In this document: positions 25,039-34,657 of the stretch, in pieces
Position numbering within the stretch: the first letter of the stretch is position 1
Layout of the letters: every line of letters starts with the position of its first letter
NCBI RefSeq assembly: GCF_002858715.1
Contig: NZ_PJZH01000004.1
Coordinates: 1 to 64,000, forward strand
Source of the DNA: Chimaeribacter coloradensis
GTDB lineage: Bacteria; Pseudomonadota; Gammaproteobacteria; Enterobacterales; Enterobacteriaceae
DNA length: 64,000 nucleotides
Direction of reading: 5' to 3'
Program-made: the position numbers and the translations under genes
The notes under the pieces: generated by a model
Seen by the model: the letters and a program-made list of their open reading frames with translations, nothing else
Told to the model about the DNA's origin: nothing
The model's database searches: none

Positions 25039-26316
25039 ATGAAACTTGAATCGTTCTGGCAGGCCACCGCCCCGGCGTTTACCGGCGCGGCCCGCGGTGA
25101 CCTGCCCGCCTCGGCGGAGGTGGTGGTGATTGGCGGCGGCTTTACCGGCATGTCGGCGGCGCTGTCACTGGCGCGCCACGGCATCAGGGTGGTGCTGCTG
25201 GAGGCCGGGCAGGTGATGGGGCAGGCTTCGGCGCGCAACGGCGGCCACTGCAACACCGGCGTGGCGCAGAATTTTGCCTCACTGGCCGCGTCGCAGGGGC
25301 TGGAACAGGCGAGCCGTTACTACCACGCCTTTGCCGACGCCGTGGAGTATGTGCAGGCGCTGGTGCAGCAGGAGCAGATCGACTGCGATTTTATGCGCTG
25401 CGGCAAGCTCAAGCTGGCGAGCAAAGCGTCACACTTCCCGGCGCTTCAGGCGGCCTATGAGCTGATGCGCCGTACCGTGGACCCGGAGGTTGACCTGCTC
25501 AGCGCCGACGACGTCCGCCACGAGATCGCTGCGGAGGGGTTCCACGGCGGGCTGATCCAGCGGCGCGGCGGCCAGATGCACATGGGCAAATTCGGCGTCG
25601 GGCTGGCGGAGGCGGCTGCCCGCCACGGCGCGGAGATCCACCCGCAGACGCCGGTCACCGCCCTGACCCGGCTGGACGGCTATCGCCACCGGGTCGAGAC
25701 CCCACGCGGTGCGATAGTGGCGGACAAAGTGCTGATGGCGACCGGCTGTTCCAACCTCGGGCCGTTCCCCTGGTTCCAGCGGCGCATCGTGCCGGTGGGG
25801 AGCTTTATCGTGGTGACGGCACCGCTCGACCCGGCGCTGCTGCGCCACCTGCTGCCGCATAACCGCACCTACGTCACCTCGATGAACATCGGCAACTACT
25901 TCCGCACCACCGCCGATAACCGGCTGGTGTTCGGCGGCCGGGCGCGCTTTGCCGTCAGCAACCCAACCTCGGATGCGCGCAGCGGCGCGGTGTTGCAGGC
26001 CGGGCTGCTGAAACTTTTCCCGGCGCTGGCAGAGGCACGCCTCGACTACTGCTGGGGCGGGCTGGTGGACATGACCGCCGACCGCCTGCCGCGCGCCGGG
26101 GAGCGCGACGGGGTGTTCTACTCCCTCGGCTACAGCGGCCACGGCACGCAGATGTCGGTGTGGATGGGCCGGGTGATGGCGGACAGGCTGGCAGAAAAAG
26201 CCGACGCCAACCCCTGGCAGCGTGACCCGTGGCCGGCGGTGCCGGGCTATTTCGGCAAGCCGTGGTTTTTACCGGTGGCGGGGTGGTACTACAAGGCCAA
26301 AGACCGGTTCTCCTGA
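25039..26316 (+). CDS. FAD-dependent oxidoreductase, DAO family (PuuB/DadA-like)
   Basis: 425 aa. N-terminal dinucleotide fold VVVIGGGFTGMSAALSLARHGIRVVLLEA, then ASARNGGHCNTG as in gamma-glutamylputrescine oxidase-type enzymes, and a C-terminal FAD loop YSLGYSGHGTQMSVWMG. It oxidatively deaminates an amine or removes an N-substituent, giving an aldehyde or keto acid. Located between the HAD gene and an importer binding protein, so probably acts on the imported compound. A second DAO enzyme lies at 31491. Confidence 0.88.
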   Translation: MKLESFWQATAPAFTGAARGDLPASAEVVVIGGGFTGMSAALSLARHGIRVVLLEAGQVMGQASARNGGHCNTGVAQNFASLAASQGLEQASRYYHAFADAVEYVQALVQQEQIDCDFMRCGKLKLASKASHFPALQAAYELMRRTVDPEVDLLSADDVRHEIAAEGFHGGLIQRRGGQMHMGKFGVGLAEAAARHGAEIHPQTPVTALTRLDGYRHRVETPRGAIVADKVLMATGCSNLGPFPWFQRRIVPVGSFIVVTAPLDPALLRHLLPHNRTYVTSMNIGNYFRTTADNRLVFGGRARFAVSNPTSDARSGAVLQAGLLKLFPALAEARLDYCWGGLVDMTADRLPRAGERDGVFYSLGYSGHGTQMSVWMGRVMADRLAEKADANPWQRDPWPAVPGYFGKPWFLPVAGWYYKAKDRFS

Positions 26317-26347
26317 ATTTCACTGTGTGACAATCTGAGGGCATTCG

Positions 26348-27970
26348 ATGAGCAAATTTCGTAAAGAATTCAGCGGCATTGACCTATCCAGCCGGATCGA
26401 CCCCTCCCTGAGCCGGGCGATCAATGAGGTCTCTTTGTCGCGGCGCGGCCTGATGAAGATGCTGGCCGCCGGGGCGGCGGTGGGCAGCGGCCTGATCGGC
26501 TTCCCGGAGCAGGTGCTGGCGGCAGAGACGCCGGTAATGGGCGGCAAACTGCGCGCCGCGATGGCGAACGCCTCCGCCACGGACACGCTAGACCCGGCCA
26601 AGGCCAGCAACAGCGGTGACTATGTGCGCCAGTGCATGTTCTACAACGGCCTGACGGAGCTGGACAAACAGCTCGCGCCGCAACCGGCGCTGGCGCAAAG
26701 CATTGAAAGCGCCGACGGGCAGACCTGGCGCATCGTCCTGCGCCCCGGCGTCACCTTCCATGACGGCAAATCCCTCAGCGCGCAGGATGTGGTTTACTCC
26801 CTGAGCCGCCACAAAGATCCGGCGGTCGGCTCCACCGCCATTACGCTGGCCTCGCAGTTCAAGGCGATCACCGCCGTCAGCCCCACTGAGGTGCAACTGG
26901 TGCTGGCTTCGCCCAACTACGACCTGCCGTCCCTGCTCGCCACCAACGCCTTTATGATCATCCAGGACGGCACCAACACCTTCAGCAAGGCGATCGGCAC
27001 CGGGCCGTTTGTCTGTCAGGAATTCTCGCCCGGCGTGCGCGCTGTCGGGGTGAAAAACAAAAACTACTGGAAACCGGGGCTGCCGCGCCTCGACGAGGTG
27101 GAGCTGCTCGGCGTCACTGACCCGGCGGCGCGCGTCAATGCGCTGATGTCCGGTGACCTGCATATGGTTTCCACGCTCTCCGCCGGGGATGTGAAGCGGC
27201 TGAAACAGGCGGGCCGGTTCGGCATTCTGGAGAGCAAATCCGGCATGTACAGCAACCTGATTATCCGCACCGACCGCCAGCCGGGGAACAACGCCGATTT
27301 CGTGCTGGCGATGAAGTACCTCCAGCCGCGCGCGATGGTGGTGAAAACCGTGATGCAGGGGCTGGGCGATGTCGCCAATGACACGCCGGTGCCGCCGTGG
27401 CACCCGATGTTCAACAAGGATCTGCCGCAGCGGCCGCTGGACATCGAAAAAGCGCGCTTCCACCTGAAAAAGGCGGGGCTGGCCGGGGCGAAAGCGGAAA
27501 TCATCACCACGCCGAACATTGAGGGGGCGGTGGAGGGCGGCCAGTTGCTGCAACAGGTGGGGCGCTCGGCGGGCATCAATTTCCAGGTGCGGCGCGTGCC
27601 CTATGACGGCTACTGGTCAACCCACTGGATGAAAGACCCGATCGGCTACGGCTCGGTGAACCCGCGCCCGACGCTGGATATGCTCTTCTCCCAGTTTTAC
27701 GTCTCAGACGCGCCGTGGAACGAGTCGGGCTGGCGCAACCCGCAGTTTGACCAGCTGGTGGTGGCCGCGCGCGGCGAGCGCGATCAGGCCAGACGCAAAC
27801 AGATGTACGGCGACATGCAGGCGCTGATCTACGCCCACTGCGGCACCCTGATCCCGGCGTTTATCAGCTCGCAGGATGGCTTCAGCAATAAAGTGAAAGG
27901 GGTGGAACCGTGGCCGTCCGGCATGATGATGGGCTACCGCTTCCACGAATTCGCCTGGCTGGCCGCGTAA
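26348..27970 (+). CDS. Peptide/opine-type ABC transporter binding protein with Tat-like signal
   Basis: SBP_bac_5 family, 540 aa. A 30-residue polar head precedes SRRGLMKML (Arg32-Arg33), then a hydrophobic stretch and a cleavage region near VLAAET. This is a twin-arginine type signal, unusual for the family. The mature part has VQLVLASPNYDLPSLL, GTGPFVCQEFSPGV and PHRLDEVELLG-like motifs typical of DppA/NikA proteins. It supplies the permeases and fused ATPase directly downstream. Confidence 0.9.
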   Translation: MSKFRKEFSGIDLSSRIDPSLSRAINEVSLSRRGLMKMLAAGAAVGSGLIGFPEQVLAAETPVMGGKLRAAMANASATDTLDPAKASNSGDYVRQCMFYNGLTELDKQLAPQPALAQSIESADGQTWRIVLRPGVTFHDGKSLSAQDVVYSLSRHKDPAVGSTAITLASQFKAITAVSPTEVQLVLASPNYDLPSLLATNAFMIIQDGTNTFSKAIGTGPFVCQEFSPGVRAVGVKNKNYWKPGLPRLDEVELLGVTDPAARVNALMSGDLHMVSTLSAGDVKRLKQAGRFGILESKSGMYSNLIIRTDRQPGNNADFVLAMKYLQPRAMVVKTVMQGLGDVANDTPVPPWHPMFNKDLPQRPLDIEKARFHLKKAGLAGAKAEIITTPNIEGAVEGGQLLQQVGRSAGINFQVRRVPYDGYWSTHWMKDPIGYGSVNPRPTLDMLFSQFYVSDAPWNESGWRNPQFDQLVVAARGERDQARRKQMYGDMQALIYAHCGTLIPAFISSQDGFSNKVKGVEPWPSGMMMGYRFHEFAWLAA

Positions 27971-27985
27971 CAGAGGGGGAACGCC

Positions 27986-28942
27986 ATGAACCGCTTTATG
28001 GTGATGTTGATTGTGCGCCGCATCGGTGCCGGGCTGCTGACGCTGCTGATCGTCTCGGCGGTGGTGTTCCTGATCACCAGCCTGCTGCCGGGTGATGCGG
28101 CGCAGATGATGCTCGGGCAGAGCGCCACGCCGGAGACGGTGGCGGCACTGCGCGCCCAGCTCGGGCTGGACCAGCCGCTGCCGGTGCGCTACCTGCACTG
28201 GCTGGGCGGCCTGGTGCAGGGGGAGTTCGGCACCTCGTTCGCCAGCCACCTGCCGGTGGCGGAACTGGTGGCGCAGCGTATCCCGGCCACCTTTGAGCTG
28301 GCGGCGATCACCACGCTGGTGTCGGTGCCGCTGTCGCTGCTGGTGGGCATCACCGCCGCGATGCACCGCGGCGGCTGGCTTGACCGGGCGCTGGTGGTCG
28401 GCACGCTGTCGGTGGTGGCGGTGCCGGAGTTTCTGGTCGCTACGCTGGCGGTGCTGCTGTTCGCGGTGAAGCTGCACTGGGTGCCGGCGATGTCGCTGGG
28501 GGCGGCACCGCAGGATCTGGTGGGTTACCTGAAAACCTACGCGCTGCCGGTGCTGACGCTCTGCTGCGTGCTGGTGGCGCAGATGGCGCGCATGACCCGC
28601 TCGGCGATCATCAGCCAGATGGACAGCCCCTACCTCGAGATGGCGCGGCTCAAGGGGGCCTCCCCGCTGCGCGCCGTGTTGCGCCATGCGCTGCCGAATG
28701 CGGTGGGGCCGATTGCCAACGCCATTTCGCTGAGCCTCTCATACCTGTTCGGCGGGGTGATCATCATCGAAAGTATCTTCAGCTACCCCGGCCTCGCCAG
28801 CCAGATGGTGGACGCGGTCAGCAACCGTGACCTGCCGGTGGTGCAGCTCTGCGTGATGCTGTTTGCGGTCTGCTATCTGGTGCTGCTGCTGGCGGCGGAC
28901 ATCCTGACCATCGCCTTTAACCCGAAGTGGAGGGGATTATGA
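27986..28942 (+). CDS. DppB-type ABC transporter permease
   Basis: 318 aa. Classic features: N-terminal helix, LPGDAAQMMLGQSATPETVAALRAQLGLDQPLPVRYLHWL, then the coupling region YLEMARLKGASPLRAVLRHALPNA and the C-terminal ESIFSYPGLASQMVDAVSNRDLPVVQ. First permease of the importer; its stop overlaps the second permease start by 4 bp. Confidence 0.92.
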   Translation: MNRFMVMLIVRRIGAGLLTLLIVSAVVFLITSLLPGDAAQMMLGQSATPETVAALRAQLGLDQPLPVRYLHWLGGLVQGEFGTSFASHLPVAELVAQRIPATFELAAITTLVSVPLSLLVGITAAMHRGGWLDRALVVGTLSVVAVPEFLVATLAVLLFAVKLHWVPAMSLGAAPQDLVGYLKTYALPVLTLCCVLVAQMARMTRSAIISQMDSPYLEMARLKGASPLRAVLRHALPNAVGPIANAISLSLSYLFGGVIIIESIFSYPGLASQMVDAVSNRDLPVVQLCVMLFAVCYLVLLLAADILTIAFNPKWRGL

Positions 28943-29790
28943 GCACATTGACGCTGCCCTGGCGTTTCTTCGGGACGCTGAGCCTCACCGGCAAGATCGG
29001 GCTGCTGGTGACGCTGTTCTGGATACTGATGGCGCTGTTCGGTACCGCGCTCGCCCCGCACAGCCTGGACGGCATCGGCGAGGGCGACCTGTTCGGCGGG
29101 TTCAGCACTACCTTCTGGTTCGGCACTGACTACCTGGGGCGCGACATCTTCAGCCGCATCCTCTACGGCGCGCGCTACTCCATCGGCCTGGCGCTCGGCG
29201 CAGCGCTGCTCGCCAGCACGATCGGCACCCTGCTGGCGCTGCTGGCGGCGGTGGCCGGGCGCTGGCTGGAGGAGATCCTCGGCCGCCTCAATGACGCGCT
29301 GCTGGTGCTGCCGGGGAAAATCCTGGCGCTGATGATTGTCGCGGTGTTCGGCTCCTCGCTGCCGATGCTGATCATCACCGCAGTGTTCACCTACTGGCCG
29401 GGCGCGTACCGCATCGCCTATGCGATGGCGAGTAACCTGCGCAGCATGGACTATGTGCGCGCCTCGCGGCTGCGCGGCGAAAGCCGGCTCTATGTGGCGC
29501 TGCATGACATCCTGCCGAACATGCTGCACCCGATGCTGGCGGATTTCGGCCTGCGTTTTGTCTACATCGTGCTGCTGCTGAGCGGCCTGAGCTTCCTCGG
29601 GCTGGGCGTACAGCCGCCTTACGCCGACTGGGGTACGCTGGTGCGGGAGAATCTCCAGGGGCTGTTTGACGGCTCTCCGGCGGTGCTGATGCCCGCGCTG
29701 GCGATTGCCAGCCTGACCATCGGTGCCAACCTGTTTATCGACAGCTTGCAGGCGATGCGCCCGATGCAGGCCGCGAAGGAGGCGTTATGA
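28939..29790 (+). CDS. DppC-type ABC transporter permease
   Basis: 283 aa from the ATG at 28939, which overlaps the preceding stop and has GGAGGGG in front; an in-frame upstream ATG is less suitable. It shows FGTDYLGRDIFSRILYGARYSIGLAL and the coupling loop YVRASRLRGESRLYVALHDILPN, both diagnostic for the second permease of dipeptide-type importers. Overlaps the fused ATPase by 4 bp. Confidence 0.92.
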   Translation: MSTLTLPWRFFGTLSLTGKIGLLVTLFWILMALFGTALAPHSLDGIGEGDLFGGFSTTFWFGTDYLGRDIFSRILYGARYSIGLALGAALLASTIGTLLALLAAVAGRWLEEILGRLNDALLVLPGKILALMIVAVFGSSLPMLIITAVFTYWPGAYRIAYAMASNLRSMDYVRASRLRGESRLYVALHDILPNMLHPMLADFGLRFVYIVLLLSGLSFLGLGVQPPYADWGTLVRENLQGLFDGSPAVLMPALAIASLTIGANLFIDSLQAMRPMQAAKEAL

Positions 29791-31454
29791 CCAACGTTAT
29801 GCCGCACACTGCCCGGCCGGTGGTGGCCGTGGAGAACCTGCACGTCACCGCCCGTAATAACGACGGGCGCGAGGTGACGCTGGTCTCAGACATCCGCTTT
29901 ACCGTGCAGAAAGGGGAAGTGCTGGCGCTGATCGGCGAATCCGGCTCCGGCAAAACCACCCTCGCGCTGGCGCTGATGGGCTATGCGCGCCACGGCTGCC
30001 GCATCGCCGGGGGCACGGTGCATGTGGCGGGCACCGATGTCACCTCGCTGTCGCCCGCCCAGCTCTGCGCATTCCGCGGCAACAAGGTGGCCTATATCGC
30101 CCAGAGTGCCGCCGCCTCCTTCAACCCGGCGATGCGGATCATTGATCAGGTGGTGGAGCCGGTGATCATCCACGGCCTGATGCGCCGCGCCGAGGCGGAG
30201 CAGAAGGCGATCGGGCTGTTCCGCGAGCTGGCGCTGCCGCAGCCGGAAAGCATAGGCCGGCGCTACCCGCATCAGGTCTCCGGCGGGCAGTTGCAGCGGC
30301 TGATGACGGCGATGGCGCTGATGGGCGACCCGGAAGTGGTGATCCTGGATGAGCCGACCACAGCGCTGGATGTGACCACCCAGGTCGAGGTGCTCAAGGC
30401 GTTCCGCCGGGTGGTGAGCCAGCGCGGCACCACGGCGATCTACGTCAGCCACGATCTGGCGGTAGTGGCACAGATGGCTGACCGCATCCTGGTGCTGTTG
30501 AAAGGGCAGATGGCGGAATACGGCACCACGCCCGCGCTGCTCAACACGCCGCAGGCTGACTACACCCGCCAGTTGCTGGCGGCGGCCAGGCACCAGAGCC
30601 GCGAAAGCGCCTGGCGCGCCGACGCTGCCGACCTCCAGCCGATGCTGGAGGTGCGTGATCTCGCCGCCGGGTATGGCCCGCGCGGCGCGGACGGGCAGCC
30701 GAAAATCCGCATTCTGGACAATATCAGCCTGAAGCTGTGGCGCGGGCAGGCGATCGGCATTATCGGCGAGTCCGGCTCCGGCAAAACCACGCTGGCGCAT
30801 GCCATCGCCGGGCTGAACCCGCCTTCGGCCGGGCACCTGCTGTTTAACGGCCACTACATCGCCGGGGATATGCAGCAACGCTCAGAGGATGAGCTGAAGC
30901 GCATCCAGTATGTGTTCCAGATGGCGGACACCGCCCTCAACCCGGCGCACAGCGTGGCGACCATCCTGTCGCGGCCGCTGGCGCGCTTCCACAGCTTGCG
31001 CGGTGCGGCACTGGAGAAACGCCTGCAGGAGTTGCTTGACCGGGTACGGCTGCCGCACAGCGTGCTGGGGCGCAAACCGGCGGCGCTCTCCGGCGGGCAG
31101 AAGCAACGTGTTAATCTGGCGCGGGCGCTGGCGGCGGAGCCGGATCTGATCATCTGTGACGAGGTCACCTCGGCGCTGGATACGGTGGTGGCCGCCGCCG
31201 TGCTGGACTTGATCAGCGATCTGCGGCGTGAGCTGGGCGTCTCGGTGCTGTTTATCAGCCACGATCTTCAGGCGGTGCGCGCCGTCTGCGATGAGATTGT
31301 GGTGATGCGTGACGGCCACGCCGTGGCGCAGGTGGCGCGCGGCGATTATGACAAACCGAACAGTAACCTCTATTTTGAACGCCTGAAGCGGGCGGTGCCG
31401 GAGTTGCGGCTCGGCTGGCTGGATGAGCACGAAGAGATTTTAAAAGCGGAATAA
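29787..31454 (+). CDS. Fused double ATP-binding protein (DppD-DppF type)
   Basis: 555 aa with two complete ATPase halves. Half 1: Walker A GESGSGKTT (50-58), signature VSGGQLQR, Walker B VVILDEPTTALD, switch YVSHDLAVV. Half 2: GESGSGKTT, LSGGQKQRVNLARAL, LIICDEVTSALD, FISHDLQAV. The first signature motif VSGGQLQRLMTAMAL is slightly off the consensus. Such fusions replace separate DppD and DppF proteins. Completes the importer of the catabolic cluster. Confidence 0.93.
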   Translation: MTNVMPHTARPVVAVENLHVTARNNDGREVTLVSDIRFTVQKGEVLALIGESGSGKTTLALALMGYARHGCRIAGGTVHVAGTDVTSLSPAQLCAFRGNKVAYIAQSAAASFNPAMRIIDQVVEPVIIHGLMRRAEAEQKAIGLFRELALPQPESIGRRYPHQVSGGQLQRLMTAMALMGDPEVVILDEPTTALDVTTQVEVLKAFRRVVSQRGTTAIYVSHDLAVVAQMADRILVLLKGQMAEYGTTPALLNTPQADYTRQLLAAARHQSRESAWRADAADLQPMLEVRDLAAGYGPRGADGQPKIRILDNISLKLWRGQAIGIIGESGSGKTTLAHAIAGLNPPSAGHLLFNGHYIAGDMQQRSEDELKRIQYVFQMADTALNPAHSVATILSRPLARFHSLRGAALEKRLQELLDRVRLPHSVLGRKPAALSGGQKQRVNLARALAAEPDLIICDEVTSALDTVVAAAVLDLISDLRRELGVSVLFISHDLQAVRAVCDEIVVMRDGHAVAQVARGDYDKPNSNLYFERLKRAVPELRLGWLDEHEEILKAE

Positions 31455-31490
31455 CGGGGTCAGCCCCTTGATAGCGAGGTAAGAGAGAGT

Positions 31491-32822
31491 ATGCCGGCAC
31501 CGATACGATATGTTCAGGACAGTGCGCACTTCCCCGACTCGGCGGAGGTGGTGGTGATTGGCGGCGGCATTGCCGGGGCCGCTGCGCTCTATGAGCTGGC
31601 GAAAAAAGGCATCAGGGCGGTATTGCTGGAGAAAGGGCTGGTGGGCGGCGAGCAGTCGAGCCGCAACTGGGGCTGGTGCCGCCAGCAGAACCGCGATGAA
31701 CGTGAGCTGCCGTTGATCATTTACGCCCTGCGCCGCTGGGCTGAACTGCGCGAAGAGACCGGCGAGGAGCTGGGCTTCCGCCGCACCGGGCTGGTCTACG
31801 CTACCCGCAACCCGGCGGAGATCAGCGCCTGGGACGCCTGGGGCCAGATGGCGAAAGCCTACGGCGTGCGCAGTGACATCCTCTCCGCGGCGCAGGCCAA
31901 AGCGATGACGCCGGGCAGCACCACCGACTGGCTGGGCGGCGTCTCTTCGCCCACCGACGGCCACGCGGAGCCGTCACTGGCCGCGCCGGGGCTGGCGATG
32001 GCCGCCCAGCGGCTCGGTGCACAGGTATTCCAGCAGTGCGCGGTGCGCGGGCTGGATATTGCGGCGGGGCGCGTCAGTGGCGTCTGGACGGAGCGCGGGC
32101 TGATTAAAACCCAGAGCGTGATCTGCGCCGGGGGGGCGTGGACGTCGATGTTCTGCCGCCGCCACGGCATCCCGCTGCCGCTCGGCAATGTGATCGGCAC
32201 CGCGTTCCGCACCGCGCCGATCGCGCAGGCGATTACCATGCCGCTCTATACCCCGGCGTTCGCCTGCCGCCCGCAGCTCGACGGCAGCTACACCGTGTCG
32301 GTTTCCGGCCGCGGTCGCCTGGAGCCGGGCGCGCAGGGGCTGCGCTATGCGCGCCAGTTCTACCCGACTTTCCGCGCCCGGCGCAAAAACCTGACGCTGC
32401 GCCTCGGCCTCAACCCTTTCTTCCGCGGCCCGGAGGCGCTGGCGCGCTGGGAATTTGACCGGCAGTCGCCGTTTGAGCGTACCCGCATCCTCGACCCGCA
32501 GGCGGACATGGCGATGGTTGATGAGGGGATGGCGGCAATGCGCCGCGAATTCCCGGCGCTGGCAAACTTACGCATGGTGCAGGCGTGGGGCGGGATGATA
32601 GACAGCACGCCGGACGCGGTGCCGGTGATCTCCACCGTGCCCGCCCTGCCGGGGCTGGTGCTCTCCGCCGGGTACAGCGGCCACGGTTTCGGCATCGGCC
32701 CCGGTGCCGGGCGGCTGGCCGCCGATCTGGTGATGAATGATGAACCGGTGGTTGACCCCACCCCCTACCGCTATGCGCGGCTGGTTGACGGCTCGGGGCT
32801 GAACGCCCCCGGCATGATGTAA
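31491..32822 (+). CDS. FAD-dependent oxidoreductase, DadA-like
   Basis: 443 aa. VVVIGGGIAGAAALYELAKKGIRAVLLEKG at the start, SSRNWGWCRQQNRDERELP near the flavin site, and DAVPVISTVPALPGLVLSAGYSGHGFGIGPG at the end are typical of D-amino-acid-dehydrogenase / sarcosine-oxidase-like flavoenzymes. A second enzyme of this class in the same operon suggests two oxidation steps or two related substrates. 36 bp after the importer ATPase. Confidence 0.87.
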   Translation: MPAPIRYVQDSAHFPDSAEVVVIGGGIAGAAALYELAKKGIRAVLLEKGLVGGEQSSRNWGWCRQQNRDERELPLIIYALRRWAELREETGEELGFRRTGLVYATRNPAEISAWDAWGQMAKAYGVRSDILSAAQAKAMTPGSTTDWLGGVSSPTDGHAEPSLAAPGLAMAAQRLGAQVFQQCAVRGLDIAAGRVSGVWTERGLIKTQSVICAGGAWTSMFCRRHGIPLPLGNVIGTAFRTAPIAQAITMPLYTPAFACRPQLDGSYTVSVSGRGRLEPGAQGLRYARQFYPTFRARRKNLTLRLGLNPFFRGPEALARWEFDRQSPFERTRILDPQADMAMVDEGMAAMRREFPALANLRMVQAWGGMIDSTPDAVPVISTVPALPGLVLSAGYSGHGFGIGPGAGRLAADLVMNDEPVVDPTPYRYARLVDGSGLNAPGMM

Positions 32823-32832
32823 GGAGAACAGA

Positions 32833-33678
32833 ATGCAGATTCGGACAATGCGTGAGAGCGATCTTCCGGCGGCGCTGGCGCTGTCGCAGCAGGTGAACTG
32901 GCCGCACCGCCTGGAGGACTGGCAGCAGGCGCTTACGCTGGGCGCGGGCATCGTGGCGGAAGAGGCGGGGCGGGTGGCCGGCACCGCCCTCGGCTGGCGC
33001 TGGGGCGACGCCTACGCCACCCTCGGGCTGGTGATCGTTGACCCGGCCTGCCAGGGGCGCGGCATCGGCAAACAGTTACTGCTGGCGGTGCTGGAGGCCC
33101 TGCCGGGCTATACGGTGCGGCTGCACGCCACCGTGGCGGGCCTACCGCTGTATCAGAAGCTCGGGTTTGAGGTGACCGGCATTATCCAGCAGCACCAGTG
33201 CGCGGCGCTGGGGGAGATCACCCCGGTGCCGCTGACCGACTACCAGTTCCTCAGTGCGGCACGGCCGCAGGATGGCGCGCTGCTGACGGCGCTCGACCAG
33301 CGGGCGCACGGGCAGTCACGCCCCGCGCTGATCGCGGCCTTGCTGACGGAGGCGGAACGCACCCTGATCCTCAAAGATCAGCATGGCCTGCCGCAGGGCT
33401 TTGCGGCGCTGCGCCGCTTTGGCCGCGGGTGGGCGATCGGCCCGGTGATCGCCCATGACCTCCAGCAGGCGAAAGTGCTGGTCAGCGCGCTGTTGCAGCC
33501 GCTGGCCGGGAAGTTTGTGCGCCTCGACAGCGATCCCTCCCTTGGTTTGTCTGCCTGGCTCGAAAGCCAGGGGCTGCCGGTGGTGGATGTGCCGACAGTG
33601 ATGGTCAAAGGGACGCCCTGGATGCCGGCCGCCGGTACCCCGCAGGCGTTTGGGCTGATGTCCCAGGCGCTGGGCTGA
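32833..33678 (+). CDS. GNAT-family N-acetyltransferase, two-domain
   Basis: 281 aa. The N-terminal half is a clear GNAT domain: LGLVIVDPACQGRGIGKQLLLAVLE, followed by LYQKLGFEVTG. The C-terminal half (from about residue 150) has a second, degenerate domain with RLDSDPSLGLSAWLESQGLPVVD, as in YitH-like GNAT proteins. It may acetylate an intermediate or detoxify the substrate. The stop and next start share one base (TGATG). Confidence 0.82.
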   Translation: MQIRTMRESDLPAALALSQQVNWPHRLEDWQQALTLGAGIVAEEAGRVAGTALGWRWGDAYATLGLVIVDPACQGRGIGKQLLLAVLEALPGYTVRLHATVAGLPLYQKLGFEVTGIIQQHQCAALGEITPVPLTDYQFLSAARPQDGALLTALDQRAHGQSRPALIAALLTEAERTLILKDQHGLPQGFAALRRFGRGWAIGPVIAHDLQQAKVLVSALLQPLAGKFVRLDSDPSLGLSAWLESQGLPVVDVPTVMVKGTPWMPAAGTPQAFGLMSQALG

Positions 33679-34604
33679 TGAATATTGTCTATAAATCTGA
33701 CCCGGAACGCGGCCGCCGCTGGGCCGCGCTGTTCGCGGAACTCGCCCCGGAGGCGCAGTTCCGCCTCTGGCCGGAGGTCGGCGACCCGGAAACCGTCGAC
33801 TACCTGATCGCCTGGCAGCCGCCTGACAACCTGATGCAGCGCTTCCCCAACCTCAAGGTGCTGTTTTCCGTGGGGGCGGGGGCGGATCAGTTCGACTATG
33901 CCGGCCTGCCGCCCGGCCTGCCGGTGGTGCGGATGATTGAACCGGGGCTGACGCAGGGCATGGTGGAGTACGTCACCTTTGCGGTGCTGGGGCTGCACCG
34001 GGATATGCCGCGCTACCTGCACCAGCAGCAGTGCGGCGAGTGGCAGCCGCACCCGGTGATGCCCGCCGCCCGCCGACGCATCGGCGTGATGGGGCTGGGG
34101 CAACTGGGGGAGGCGTCACTGGCGGCGCTGACGGCGCTGGGCTTTTCCTGCCACGGCTGGAGCCGCACCCCGCGCGATCTGCCCGGCGTGCGCTGCTGGG
34201 CCGGGCAGGCGGAATTACCGGATTTCCTGGCCGCCAGTGACATCCTGGTCTGTTTGTTGCCGCTGACCGCAGAAACCCGCGGCCTGCTGAACCGCGACCT
34301 CTTCAGTGGCCTGCCGCACGGCGCAGCGCTGGTGCAGGCAGGGCGCGGGCCGCAGCTCAACCAGCCCGATCTGCTGGCGGCGCTGGAAACGGGGCAGATC
34401 CGCGCCGCGGTGCTGGACGTCACCGACCCGGAGCCGCTGCCCTCGGATCACCCGTTCTGGGCGCATCCTTCCATCTGGCTGACGCCACACATCGCCAGCC
34501 AGACCCAGCCGGAGAGCGCCGTCGCGTCACTGCTGGAGAATGTACGCCGCTTTGAACGCGGCGAGCCGATGACCGGCGTGGTAGACCGGCAGCGCGGCTA
34601 CTGA
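33678..34604 (+). CDS. D-2-hydroxyacid dehydrogenase, GhrA-like
   Basis: 308 aa. NAD(P) fold RIGVMGLGQLGEASLAALTALGF followed by SRTPR; the catalytic arginine in QAGRGPQLN, glutamate in DVTDPEPLP and histidine in LTPHIASQTQP are present. This pattern matches glyoxylate/hydroxypyruvate reductase A. In this cluster it could reduce a 2-keto acid formed by the flavoenzymes, an inference. The ATG overlaps the GNAT stop by 1 bp. Confidence 0.88.
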   Translation: MNIVYKSDPERGRRWAALFAELAPEAQFRLWPEVGDPETVDYLIAWQPPDNLMQRFPNLKVLFSVGAGADQFDYAGLPPGLPVVRMIEPGLTQGMVEYVTFAVLGLHRDMPRYLHQQQCGEWQPHPVMPAARRRIGVMGLGQLGEASLAALTALGFSCHGWSRTPRDLPGVRCWAGQAELPDFLAASDILVCLLPLTAETRGLLNRDLFSGLPHGAALVQAGRGPQLNQPDLLAALETGQIRAAVLDVTDPEPLPSDHPFWAHPSIWLTPHIASQTQPESAVASLLENVRRFERGEPMTGVVDRQRGY

Positions 34605-34657
34605 GGCCGCCTGCCGCTAACGACTTCCACTAATCGCCCTATCGATGAGGTAAAAAG

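Noticed and set aside
27704-28687. Long minus-strand frame opposite the DppB-type permease
   Set aside because: Composition is dominated by Arg, His and Gln, typical of an antisense shadow in GC-rich coding DNA; no ribosome site.
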